This document shows, piece by piece, positions 15,539-22,375 of a DNA stretch of 64,000 nt. Numbering within the stretch: position 1 is the first letter of the stretch; every line of letters begins with the position of its first letter. The position numbers and the translations under genes are program-made. This DNA comes from Azonexus hydrophilus (lineage in GTDB: Bacteria; Pseudomonadota; Gammaproteobacteria; Burkholderiales; Rhodocyclaceae). The stretch covers positions 62,001 through 126,000 of the forward strand of contig NZ_CAJHOB010000009.1 in NCBI RefSeq assembly GCF_905120355.1. Direction: 5' to 3'. The notes beneath the pieces were generated by a model. The model was not told where the DNA came from, did not search any database, and worked only from the letters and a program-made list of their open reading frames with translations.

Positions 15539-17625
15539 CCCACTTCGAGGCGTTCGACTCTCACCTACAGATTTCACAGGCGCTAGAGCGCGGCCTGCGC
15601 ACTTGGGGCAAACCACCACCGGTCAGCCTGGATGAATGGGCGCGGCAAAACTTCCACCTGTCGTCCGAATCTTCCTACATCGAACAGGCATGGAATCCGT
15701 GGCCGTTCCAGCGCGGCATCATGCACGCCCTGTCACGCGACGACATCGCAGAAGTGACAATAAAAAAATCAGCGCGGGTGGGTTATACAAAAATGCTGCT
15801 CTCGTTCCTGCTTTACGCAGCGCACCATCGGCGGCGCAATCAGGCGATTTGGCTTCCCAGCGATGGCGACCAGAAAAAATTTGTCAAAACCGAGCTAGAG
15901 CCAGCCCTGCGCGATGTCTCTGCAATGAAAGAAGTCATGCCGAGTCGCGGCATGGGACGCCACCGCGACAACACACTGACGCAGAAAAAATTTGCTGGCT
16001 GTTTGCTGCACATCCTGGGCGGCGGATCGGCGAAAAACTACCGGGCAATCAGCGTTGATATCGGCGTTTTCGACGAACTGTCAGCATTCGAGCAGGATAT
16101 CGAGGGCGAAGGCAGCCCGTTTTCGCTGGGTGCCAAGCGCGTTGCCGGCGCAACCTTTCCAAAACTCGTGACTGGCAGCACGCCCAAGGCGCGCGGCTGG
16201 TGTCATCTTGATGCGCGTTATCAGGCAGCTGACGAGCGCATGAATTATCAAATCTCCTGCCCGCACTGCGCCGGCCACCACGCGCTGGCCTGGGGCGGAC
16301 CGGACGAGCCGCACGGCTTCAAATTTGACCGCACCACCCGCGCACCGGACAGCGTGCGCCACCTGTGTCCGCACTGCGCCGGTCTGATCGACCAAGCAGA
16401 TTATCTGGCCGCCGCTGATGCCGGCGTCTGGATCAACCAGGCCGGCGACCTCTGGCTACACGCCGACGGCCGCTTTACGCGCCCTGATGGATCACCCACA
16501 TCCCCGCCGAGGCATCTGGCGTTCCACGTCTGGGCAGCTTATTCACCAGCTGTTTCCTGGCCGCAGCTGGTGCGCGAGTTCTTCGCGGCTCATGAAAAAA
16601 TCGAAACCGGCGACGCATCGATGATGAAGGCGTTTGTCAACACCACCCTGGGCGAGACCTGGCAGGACGAAATCGAACGGACAGACGCCGACGAGCTACG
16701 CCTGCGCGCAGAGCCGTTTGCGCTGCGCCACATGCCGCGCGGCTGCTTGCTGCTGCTCTGTGGTGTCGACGTACAGGGTAACCGCCTGGAAGCGCAGGTG
16801 TGGGGCATCGGGCGCGGCGGAGAAATGTGGTCGATAGACCACCGCGTATTTTTTGGCAATCCTGGGCAGCCTGACGTGTGGCACGAGCTAGAGCAGTTTT
16901 TGCTTGAGGAAAAGTACACGCACGCCTGCGGCACAGAACATGGGATACACGCCACGGCAATTGACAGCGGCGGCCATCATACCGATATGGTGTATGCCTT
17001 CGCTCATACCCACCGTGCCCGCCGCGTGCATGCCGTTAAAGGATCGAGCGGCACAGAGCGCGGCATCGAAAACGGAAACTCAAAAGTCGGCTTCAATTTT
17101 CGCGGCAAACGAGAACGCAACGGACCGACGCTGTGGCTGGTCGGAACGAATCTCGCAAAAGATCGCCTGGCAAGCCGGCTTGAAGTCACCACGCCTGGAC
17201 CCGGCTATATCCACTTGTCAAACGAAAACAGCGACGAGTGGTTTCGACAGATGGCCGCCGAGGATCGCGTCACGGTGCGTGGCCGGCATGGGAATCAGAC
17301 GCGCTGGGTGCCAAACCGCAAACGCAACGAAGTGCTCGACATGACTGCCTACTGCCTTTGGCTGGAAGAGCGTCTAAACCTGTGGGCACCGAAAAACCGC
17401 AAGTGGTGGGACGACCTCGAAGCAAAGGTCGAGCCGCCGCCAGACCTGTTCAGTGCCAATCCGCCGCCACAGGCCGCTAAGCCAGCCCCTGCACCGCCAC
17501 CCGACAACCCTGCCGACAACCCTGCCGACAACCCTGCCGATGACGCTGCCGACAACCCTGCCGATGACGCTGCCGATGACGCTGCCGTTGCCGACGACGA
17601 CATTTTCCGGCCGATCCTGCTATGA
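15535..17625 (+). CDS. Terminase large subunit, lambda gpA type (Terminase_GpA)
   Basis: 696 residues, slightly longer than lambda gpA. The deviant Walker A KSARVGYTK (78-86) is the form seen in lambda gpA, and the Walker B/catalytic Glu are VFDE near 178-181. Two CPHC zinc-knuckle-like pairs lie between the ATPase and nuclease domains. Nuclease aspartates are in CGVDVQGNRLEAQVWG and AIDSGGHH. The tail (about 657-690) is seven 4-residue repeats (DNPA/DDAA). gpA enzymes cut cos ends and pump DNA into procapsids through a portal, but no portal gene follows, which is why a helper phage is suspected. Confidence 0.9.
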   Translation: MTHFEAFDSHLQISQALERGLRTWGKPPPVSLDEWARQNFHLSSESSYIEQAWNPWPFQRGIMHALSRDDIAEVTIKKSARVGYTKMLLSFLLYAAHHRRRNQAIWLPSDGDQKKFVKTELEPALRDVSAMKEVMPSRGMGRHRDNTLTQKKFAGCLLHILGGGSAKNYRAISVDIGVFDELSAFEQDIEGEGSPFSLGAKRVAGATFPKLVTGSTPKARGWCHLDARYQAADERMNYQISCPHCAGHHALAWGGPDEPHGFKFDRTTRAPDSVRHLCPHCAGLIDQADYLAAADAGVWINQAGDLWLHADGRFTRPDGSPTSPPRHLAFHVWAAYSPAVSWPQLVREFFAAHEKIETGDASMMKAFVNTTLGETWQDEIERTDADELRLRAEPFALRHMPRGCLLLLCGVDVQGNRLEAQVWGIGRGGEMWSIDHRVFFGNPGQPDVWHELEQFLLEEKYTHACGTEHGIHATAIDSGGHHTDMVYAFAHTHRARRVHAVKGSSGTERGIENGNSKVGFNFRGKRERNGPTLWLVGTNLAKDRLASRLEVTTPGPGYIHLSNENSDEWFRQMAAEDRVTVRGRHGNQTRWVPNRKRNEVLDMTAYCLWLEERLNLWAPKNRKWWDDLEAKVEPPPDLFSANPPPQAAKPAPAPPPDNPADNPADNPADDAADNPADDAADDAAVADDDIFRPILL
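17503..17586 (+). repeat. Seven 12-nt tandem units inside the large-terminase gene
   Basis: 84 nt made of 12-nt units encoding DNPA or DDAA in the order N,N,N,D,N,D,D. Units are in frame, so copy-number change by slippage would lengthen or shorten the acidic tail without breaking the gene. In lambda gpA the C-terminus contacts the portal, so the tail may affect which helper procapsid is used (inference). Confidence 0.85.
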
Positions 17626-18026
17626 AGCCGGTCGAAGCACGCGAAACGCTCGAAAAAATCGCAAAACTTCTAGCCAGCGGCCAGGGTCTGCCGCCAGCGG
17701 AGCGGTCATGGCTAGTCGGCAGCCTGATTACCCGGCTACGCCAGCCGGGCAGCGACCTGGAGCGCCTGCTAGGACTGCGTAGCAGGGCAGGTGGGCGGCT
17801 ACATGCCCACACACCGCTTCCGGCCCGCGATGCGGCGGTGCGCAAGACTTGCGCCACCCTGCCGGGGACCAATAAAGAGCGCGCCCGAAATCTGCTGCGC
17901 CGCCTGCAAGCCAACGACCCTGAGCTGCTCGAAATCGAGCGCAAAACAGCTCGCCTGCCTCGCAGTGTGCGGCAACTTGAACGCATCATTGCCGGCCGTA
18001 CTGTGGCAGCGACGTTTAATAACTGA
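17622..18026 (+). CDS. Unknown protein (134 aa) after the large terminase
   Basis: ATGA overlap with the terminase gene. Basic and helical, with ARETLEKIAKLLASGQGLPPAERSWL at the start and RKTARLPRSVRQLERII near the end. In lambda-like phages this position holds the head-tail joining protein gpW and then the portal, but this protein is neither. No family is recognised. It may act with the terminase. Confidence 0.6.
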   Translation: MKPVEARETLEKIAKLLASGQGLPPAERSWLVGSLITRLRQPGSDLERLLGLRSRAGGRLHAHTPLPARDAAVRKTCATLPGTNKERARNLLRRLQANDPELLEIERKTARLPRSVRQLERIIAGRTVAATFNN

Positions 18027-18096
18027 TTGAAATGTCATCCGTGGGAAGTGACAGAAAATGCTCACATCGCCATAACACCACGGAGCCGCCCTACCC

Positions 18097-18336
18097 ATGA
18101 AAGTCACCTGCGTTCAAAGCAAGCCGGAAACACAAGGCGCAGTCATGTTCGACCGATCCAAGTCTATTTTGTTGATCTGGTTCGACAACACGACGATTCA
18201 CGCAAGACTGACGCCAGATCAGCGCGAAGCACTGGCCGCCGCCATGAGCCCCACCAAATCCGAAGAACACAATGAGCTGGTGAGCTGCGCCACCAGCTTC
18301 CACCATTGCAAGACGGAGACCAACCATGACAAATAA
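18097..18336 (+). CDS. Unknown small protein (79 aa)
   Basis: The ATG at 18097 is preceded by GGAG about 13 nt away; the ATG at 18145 is an alternative. Contains SILLIWFDNTTIHARLTPDQREALAAAM. No family is recognised. Its 3' end overlaps the next gene by 11 nt, which supports translation of both. Confidence 0.5.
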   Translation: MKVTCVQSKPETQGAVMFDRSKSILLIWFDNTTIHARLTPDQREALAAAMSPTKSEEHNELVSCATSFHHCKTETNHDK

Positions 18337-19255
18337 ATTAAACATCAAGCAAAACGCCCTTGCCGACACTGCCGAACTGGAAACCGCCCGCCAGACCATG
18401 CCGGCCGAAGCCACCAGCACGGCAAAAGAAGCCTTGGCATCGGCGCCCAGCGACTTCGCCGCGCAAGCCCTGACGCCGGGCCTTGGTCATACCGCCGAAA
18501 GTATCACTGCCCCCATTGCAGCCATAGAAAAAGCAGTAGCCAACTTAGCCGATCAACAAAAGAAACTGCGCGAAACGCTCAAATCGAACATGGCAAGCTT
18601 GAATGACATGATTGAGCAAAAATCCGCCGAACTGAACAAGCTGATCATGAGCGTTTCGATTGATGACGCGACCAAGCTGCTGATGAATCAGTTGCGGGAT
18701 GATATTGAGCGCCATCAAGCTAGCGAGCTTATCCGCTCAAATATCCTGGCGGCTCGAAAAGTCACAAACTTTGGGGCGGTTGAAACAATGGGCGGTTTCG
18801 ATGGCGCCGGCAATTTGACCTTCTCGCAAAGCATCGCCAGCCCGATCCACCTCGTCGAATACGATAGCGGTGTTTTTACTCTGCTGGCGTTGTGCCCCGA
18901 TCTGTTCTACCCGGCGATTGAAGCCAATATCCGCCATATCCTGAAGGATGCCGGCGTTCCTGAAAACAGCCCAGGCACCGATGAACTTCTGAACCAGGCT
19001 CGCGCCCTATCTGCCGAGATTCAGACGCTGGAAGCGCAGCGCCGGGAATTCCGGGACCAGTTCGCCATGACTGCGCTGGAAGACATGCCGAAAGGCTACC
19101 AGGAGTTTTTGACGCGCACCAATGGCGGCACCTTCTCGCCAAGAACAGAACCGAGCGTCACGCGTGCCGACGGGCGGCAAATGGAATTCGGGCATTCGCG
19201 ACTCGAGTCCCTGAAACTTTCCCAAGATCATGTCGAAAAGGAAAACACCTACTGA
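18326..19255 (+). CDS. Unknown coiled-coil protein (309 aa), last gene of the element
   Basis: Residues about 65-150 form a long helix with heptad-like spacing (IEKAVANLADQQKKLRETL, MIEQKSAELNKLIM), followed by a mixed domain and a second short coiled coil near 235-260. There is no signal peptide or TM segment. No family is recognised. It occupies the late position where satellites keep genes that remodel or capture helper particles, but nothing in the sequence shows such a role. Confidence 0.6.
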   Translation: MTNKLNIKQNALADTAELETARQTMPAEATSTAKEALASAPSDFAAQALTPGLGHTAESITAPIAAIEKAVANLADQQKKLRETLKSNMASLNDMIEQKSAELNKLIMSVSIDDATKLLMNQLRDDIERHQASELIRSNILAARKVTNFGAVETMGGFDGAGNLTFSQSIASPIHLVEYDSGVFTLLALCPDLFYPAIEANIRHILKDAGVPENSPGTDELLNQARALSAEIQTLEAQRREFRDQFAMTALEDMPKGYQEFLTRTNGGTFSPRTEPSVTRADGRQMEFGHSRLESLKLSQDHVEKENTY

Positions 19256-19256
19256 A

Positions 19257-19508
19257 AAGCCAGAGGCAAGGTGTAGTTCCAGAAAAACCCAGCCGATAGC
19301 CGAGACGCGGTGAGCCATAGGCGGCTGGTGGGGATTCCGCGGTGGAATCTCTGTATGGCGAGCCAACCAGCTTGTAGAGCTAACCTGGCGGTTGCGTAAA
19401 TCTCAACAAGCACGGCGGAGGATGGTCGATTTTACGGAGTCGCGACCTTCGCCACACCTCAACGACAGGAGCAACACCCAAGCCCGCCGAGTGCGGGTTT
19501 TTTTGTGG
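19257..19508 (+). ncRNA. Candidate structured noncoding RNA at the right end of the element
   Basis: No coding character. Stems I can draw: closing 19269-19274/19454-19459; 19324-19329/19366-19371 enclosing an 8-bp hairpin 19331-19338/19344-19351; 19391-19394/19404-19407; 19414-19417/19450-19453 enclosing 19424-19428/19443-19447. A rho-independent terminator follows directly. It could be a separate RNA or a structured 3' untranslated region of the 309-aa gene. I cannot match it to a known RNA family. Folding and covariation are untested. Confidence 0.5.
19481..19507 (+). terminator. Rho-independent terminator of the element
   Basis: AGCCCGC, loop CGAGT, GCGGG, then a run of seven T. It ends rightward transcription of the element before attR, so the host tRNA-Gly beyond needs the promoter at 19553. 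Confidence 0.85.
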
Positions 19509-19552
19509 GTGACTTGGCGCGAAAAAACGCCGGATTATTGATCCGGATAGTA

Positions 19553-19581
19553 TTGACTCGTCCCATGTGATCCCATAGAAT
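19553..19581 (+). promoter_or_regulatory. Outward promoter of the element facing attR and tRNA-Gly
   Basis: TTGACT, 17 nt, TAGAAT: one mismatch in each hexamer and ideal spacing. It lies inside the element, after its terminator and 38 nt before attR, and points at the truncated tRNA-Cys and tRNA-Gly copy 2. A small hairpin (CCGGAT/ATCCGG, 19530-19546) precedes it. Confidence 0.7.
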
Positions 19582-19618
19582 GCCGGCTGTCCCAAGGGGC
19601 GCAAGGGTTTCAGAAGGT

Positions 19619-19662
19619 TTGCAAATCCGAGTAGGTCGGTTCGACTCCGGCCCGCGCCTCCA
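19619..19662 (+). pseudogene. Truncated tRNA-Cys (3' half only)
   Basis: Carries the anticodon loop, variable region, T-arm, 3' acceptor strand and CCA of tRNA-Cys but no 5' half. The upstream sequence cannot rebuild the D-arm or a full acceptor stem, so it should not yield a working tRNA. Confidence 0.85.
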
Positions 19663-19668
19663 AAAGTT
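19619..19668 (+). repeat. attR: 50-bp direct repeat
   Basis: Perfect copy of 8452-8501. It marks the right end of the element. Host sequence resumes 2 nt before tRNA-Gly copy 2, so the pre-insertion spacing between tRNA-Cys and tRNA-Gly was 8 nt. Confidence 0.92.
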
Positions 19669-19670
19669 TT

Positions 19671-19746
19671 GCGGCAGTAGCTCAGTTGGTAGAGCGATAC
19701 CTTGCCAAGGTATAGGTCGAGAGTTCGAGACTCTTCTGCCGCTCCA
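19671..19746 (+). tRNA. tRNA-Gly (anticodon GCC), copy 2
   Basis: Identical to 8299-8374 over all 76 nt, including CCA. It was the third gene of the tRNA-Gly/tRNA-Cys/tRNA-Gly operon before the insertion. Its only nearby promoter is now the one inside the element at 19553-19581. Confidence 0.96.
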
Positions 19747-19792
19747 GACTCTCTGGCATCAATACTCAATATGATGCCAGTACGCTGAAACG

Positions 19793-19818
19793 AAAAAAGG
19801 AGCCTCGGCTCCTTTTTT
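19793..19818. terminator. Bidirectional terminator after tRNA-Gly copy 2
   Basis: A run of A, GGAGCC, TC, GGCTCC, then six T: works in both directions, ending the tRNA transcript and the leftward beta-CASP gene. A second 9-bp hairpin, CTGGCATCA/TGATGCCAG (19753-19780), precedes it. Confidence 0.9.
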
Positions 19819-19844
19819 CGTTTATCCCTCGCCTCTACCCCCGA

Positions 19845-21203
19845 CTACAGCGGAAATTCCTGATTCTGCCGCGGCACGCTAACCGGCCAATCCAGTTCGC
19901 GCTGGATGCGTTCGCGCAATGCTTCCGAGGCCTCGGCCTCGCCATGGACGACAAACACGTGCTGGGGTGGGTGACTGAAACCGGATAACCAGCGCAGCAA
20001 CTCGCCGCGATCGGCATGCGCCGACAGCATGGGCAGCTCCGCCACTTCGGCATTGACCGGCAACCAGCGACCGTGAATTTTCACCTCGCGGCTACCTTCG
20101 AGCAGCTTGCGCCCGCGCGTTCCGGCGGCCTGGAAGCCCGAGAACAGCAGCGTGTTCTGATGACTCCCGGCAAACGCCGCGATGTGGTGCAGCACCCGTC
20201 CTCCCGTCGCCATGCCGCTGGCCGAGATGATGACCTTGGGGAAGGGGTTGGCCGACAGCGCTTTGGATTCTTCCACGTCCTGCACGTAAGTCACTGCCGC
20301 GAAGGCCGCCTGAAACTCGTCGCTGCCCAATTTGTGTTCATCGTGATAGGCATACAGCAGTGCCGTGGCATTGGTCGCCATGGGGCTGTCCAGATAGACC
20401 GGGATATTGCGCAGGCCACCGCGCTGGCGCAACTGCCAGAGGGCATGGATCAACGACTGGGCGCGCCCGACGGCGAAGGCGGGAATGACCACGGTGCCGC
20501 CACGGCGCAAGGTGCGCTCGATGATGTCGCCCAGGGCTGTAACCGGATCGCTGCGGTCGTGATCGCGGTTACCGTAAGTCGATTCAATCACGACATAGTC
20601 GGCCGCCGGCACTGGCTCGGGAGCATGCATCACCGGATCGTCATAGCGCCCGAGATCGCCGGAAAACACGATGCGTTTGCCCCGGACCTCGATTTCCGCC
20701 GTGGCCGCGCCCAGAATGTGACCGGCGCGGCGAAACACCAGGGTCGCCCCACCGGGCAGCGCGATTTTCTGCCCTAAAGACTGCGGCGCGAAATGCGTCA
20801 GCGTGCGTTCGGCATCGAGCCGCGTGTACAGGGGCAAAGCCGGTTTGTGCCTGGAGAATCCCTTGCGGTTGGCAAATTCGGCATCCTTCTCCTGCAACCA
20901 GGCACTATCGAGCAGGATCAGCTCGGCCACATCGCGGGTGGCCGCAGTCGAGAAAATCCGGCCGCGAAAACCGTCGAGCACCAGTCGGGGCAGATAGCCG
21001 CAGTGATCCAGATGGGCGTGCGTCAGCACCACCGCATCGATGTCGCGCGGCTCGACCGGCAGGCGCGTCCAGTTCAGTTCGCGCAGATTCTTCAGCCCCT
21101 GGAACAAGCCGCAATCGATCAGGATGCGGGTGTCGCCGTAAGTCAGCAGATGCTTGGAGCCGGTGACGGTACCCACCCCGCCGAGACTGGTCAGTGAAAA
21201 CAT
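19845..21203 (-). CDS. Metallo-beta-lactamase/beta-CASP RNA-processing exonuclease family protein
   Basis: 452 residues from the ATG at 21203, preceded by AAAGGAGG. The metal site HAHLDH is at 62-67, followed by FSGDLGRY, the beta-CASP motifs VVIESTYGNRDH, PAFAVGRAQ and ISASGMATGGR, and a C-terminal SAHADRGELL...VHGE (RMMBL). The family resembles CPSF-73 and bacterial YSH1-type nucleases that cut RNA. Last gene behind the ABC efflux operon (37 nt after the permease), probably by read-through rather than shared function. Confidence 0.87.
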   Translation of the reverse strand: MFSLTSLGGVGTVTGSKHLLTYGDTRILIDCGLFQGLKNLRELNWTRLPVEPRDIDAVVLTHAHLDHCGYLPRLVLDGFRGRIFSTAATRDVAELILLDSAWLQEKDAEFANRKGFSRHKPALPLYTRLDAERTLTHFAPQSLGQKIALPGGATLVFRRAGHILGAATAEIEVRGKRIVFSGDLGRYDDPVMHAPEPVPAADYVVIESTYGNRDHDRSDPVTALGDIIERTLRRGGTVVIPAFAVGRAQSLIHALWQLRQRGGLRNIPVYLDSPMATNATALLYAYHDEHKLGSDEFQAAFAAVTYVQDVEESKALSANPFPKVIISASGMATGGRVLHHIAAFAGSHQNTLLFSGFQAAGTRGRKLLEGSREVKIHGRWLPVNAEVAELPMLSAHADRGELLRWLSGFSHPPQHVFVVHGEAEASEALRERIQRELDWPVSVPRQNQEFPL

Positions 21204-21240
21204 GTTCTTTCCTCCTTTTCCTTGCCGCCCGGGACAAACC

Positions 21241-22374
21241 TCAGGCCATCTGGCTGATGGTCCGGCGAAAACGCGACAGCGACAGTGTAAACAGTACGCT
21301 GCCAATCAGCAGCAGCCAGAGAAACGGCTTCCAGACCACCTCGATCCCCGCGCCGCGATACAGGATGGCCTGGCCAATTTCGACAAAATGGGTGGTCGGT
21401 GCCGCCAGCATCAGGGTGCGCACCAATTCGGGCATGCTCTCGCGCGGCGTCGTGCCACCGGAGAGCACTTCCAGCGGCAACAGGACGAGCAGCATCAACA
21501 TGCCGAACTGCGGCATGTTGCGTGCCACCGTCGCCAGAAAAATCCCCATCGAGGTGGTGGCGAACAGGCACAAGGCCGCACCGCAGAAGAACAGCAGGGG
21601 CGAGCCGGCTACCGGCGCGCCGATCACCCCGCGCACGACAATGTTCAGGGACAAGCTTGACGCCAACAGCACCACCAGGCCCATCGACCAGATTTTTGAC
21701 AGCATGATTTCGGTCGGGGTCACCGGCATCACCAGCAGATGCTCGATGGTGCCATGCTCGCGTTCACGGATCAGCGCCGCGCCGGTGAGCACGATCGACA
21801 GCATGGCGATGTAGTTGATGACCTGCGTCAGCCCGCCGAACCAGCTTTTCTCCAGCGCCGGATTGAAGCGGGCGCGCAAGGCCAGATCCACCGGCAACAC
21901 CGTGCCGACACGCTGGCGCTGGACGAATTCGTTGATTTCTCCCTGCACGATCTGCTGCACTGCACCGCTGCCGGTGAACGCCTGGCTCATGCGGGTGGCG
22001 TCCACGTTGAGCTGGATTTCCGGCGCGCGCCCGGCCAGCACATCGCGCTGAAACCCCTGCGGGATGTACAGGGCAAAGGTGTATTCGCCGTTATCCATGG
22101 CCGGGTCCATCTGCGGCATGGTAATCAGCTCCGGGGTATTGAATTGCGGCGGATAAAACGCTGAAACGATACGCTGCGACAAGGGCGTATCGTCCTCATC
22201 AACCAGCGCGATGGGCACCCGGTGCAAGGTTTCCGGCATGGCCGTGGCGGCAGTGTACACTCCAACGGTGAACACATAGACGATCAGCACCAGCATGGTC
22301 GGGTCGCGCGCCAGGCTCCACAACTCCTTGATGCCGAGGCGGTAGATATTGGCAAGGTGATGGCGCAACTGCAT
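21241..22374 (-). CDS. ABC-2 type permease (YhhJ-like)
   Basis: 377 residues. TM1 is near 28-50, a periplasmic domain of about 130 residues follows, then five C-terminal TM segments with the EREHGTIEHLLVMPVTPTEIMLSKI motif of ABC-2 permeases. It starts 1 nt after the stop of the fused ATPase/permease gene. With that protein, the HlyD adaptor and the NodT factor it makes a tripartite exporter like E. coli YhiI-RbbA-YhhJ. The substrate is unknown; drugs or hydrophobic compounds are the usual guess. Confidence 0.87.
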   Translation of the reverse strand: MQLRHHLANIYRLGIKELWSLARDPTMLVLIVYVFTVGVYTAATAMPETLHRVPIALVDEDDTPLSQRIVSAFYPPQFNTPELITMPQMDPAMDNGEYTFALYIPQGFQRDVLAGRAPEIQLNVDATRMSQAFTGSGAVQQIVQGEINEFVQRQRVGTVLPVDLALRARFNPALEKSWFGGLTQVINYIAMLSIVLTGAALIREREHGTIEHLLVMPVTPTEIMLSKIWSMGLVVLLASSLSLNIVVRGVIGAPVAGSPLLFFCGAALCLFATTSMGIFLATVARNMPQFGMLMLLVLLPLEVLSGGTTPRESMPELVRTLMLAAPTTHFVEIGQAILYRGAGIEVVWKPFLWLLLIGSVLFTLSLSRFRRTISQMA

Positions 22375-22375
22375 C

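Larger units (their letters stand above)
8452..19668 (+). mobile_element. tRNA-Cys-integrated satellite-like element with primase, helicase and both terminase subunits
   Basis: Bounded by 50-bp perfect direct repeats of the tRNA-Cys 3' half, 11,167 bp apart. All called genes point right. Order: tyrosine integrase; two small unknowns; HigBA; a low-GC unknown; three tiny overlapping genes; zinc-ribbon/TOPRIM primase; AAA+ helicase; a repeat-rich noncoding gap; terminase small and large subunits; three unknowns; a structured noncoding stretch. There is no portal, protease, capsid, tail or lysis gene. Compact overlaps and open frames argue against a decayed prophage. I read it as a phage satellite that replicates and cuts its own DNA but depends on a helper for the particle. 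That function is inference. Confidence 0.75.

Noticed and set aside
17503-17586. CRISPR-like or minisatellite array
   Set aside because: The 12-nt units have no spacers and lie in frame inside the large-terminase gene. No CRISPR array was seen anywhere in the window.
19257-19508. Group I or group II intron, RNase P or tmRNA
   Set aside because: None of the conserved core sequences of these RNAs are present, and no reverse transcriptase or homing endonuclease gene accompanies it.
8452-19668. Intact prophage
   Set aside because: No portal, capsid, tail, holin or lysin gene is present, although the gene block from integrase to terminase is undamaged.
19671-19746. tRNA-Gly copy 2 as cargo of the element
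   Set aside because: It lies outside attR, so it is host DNA. Its identity with copy 1 reflects an older tandem tRNA operon.
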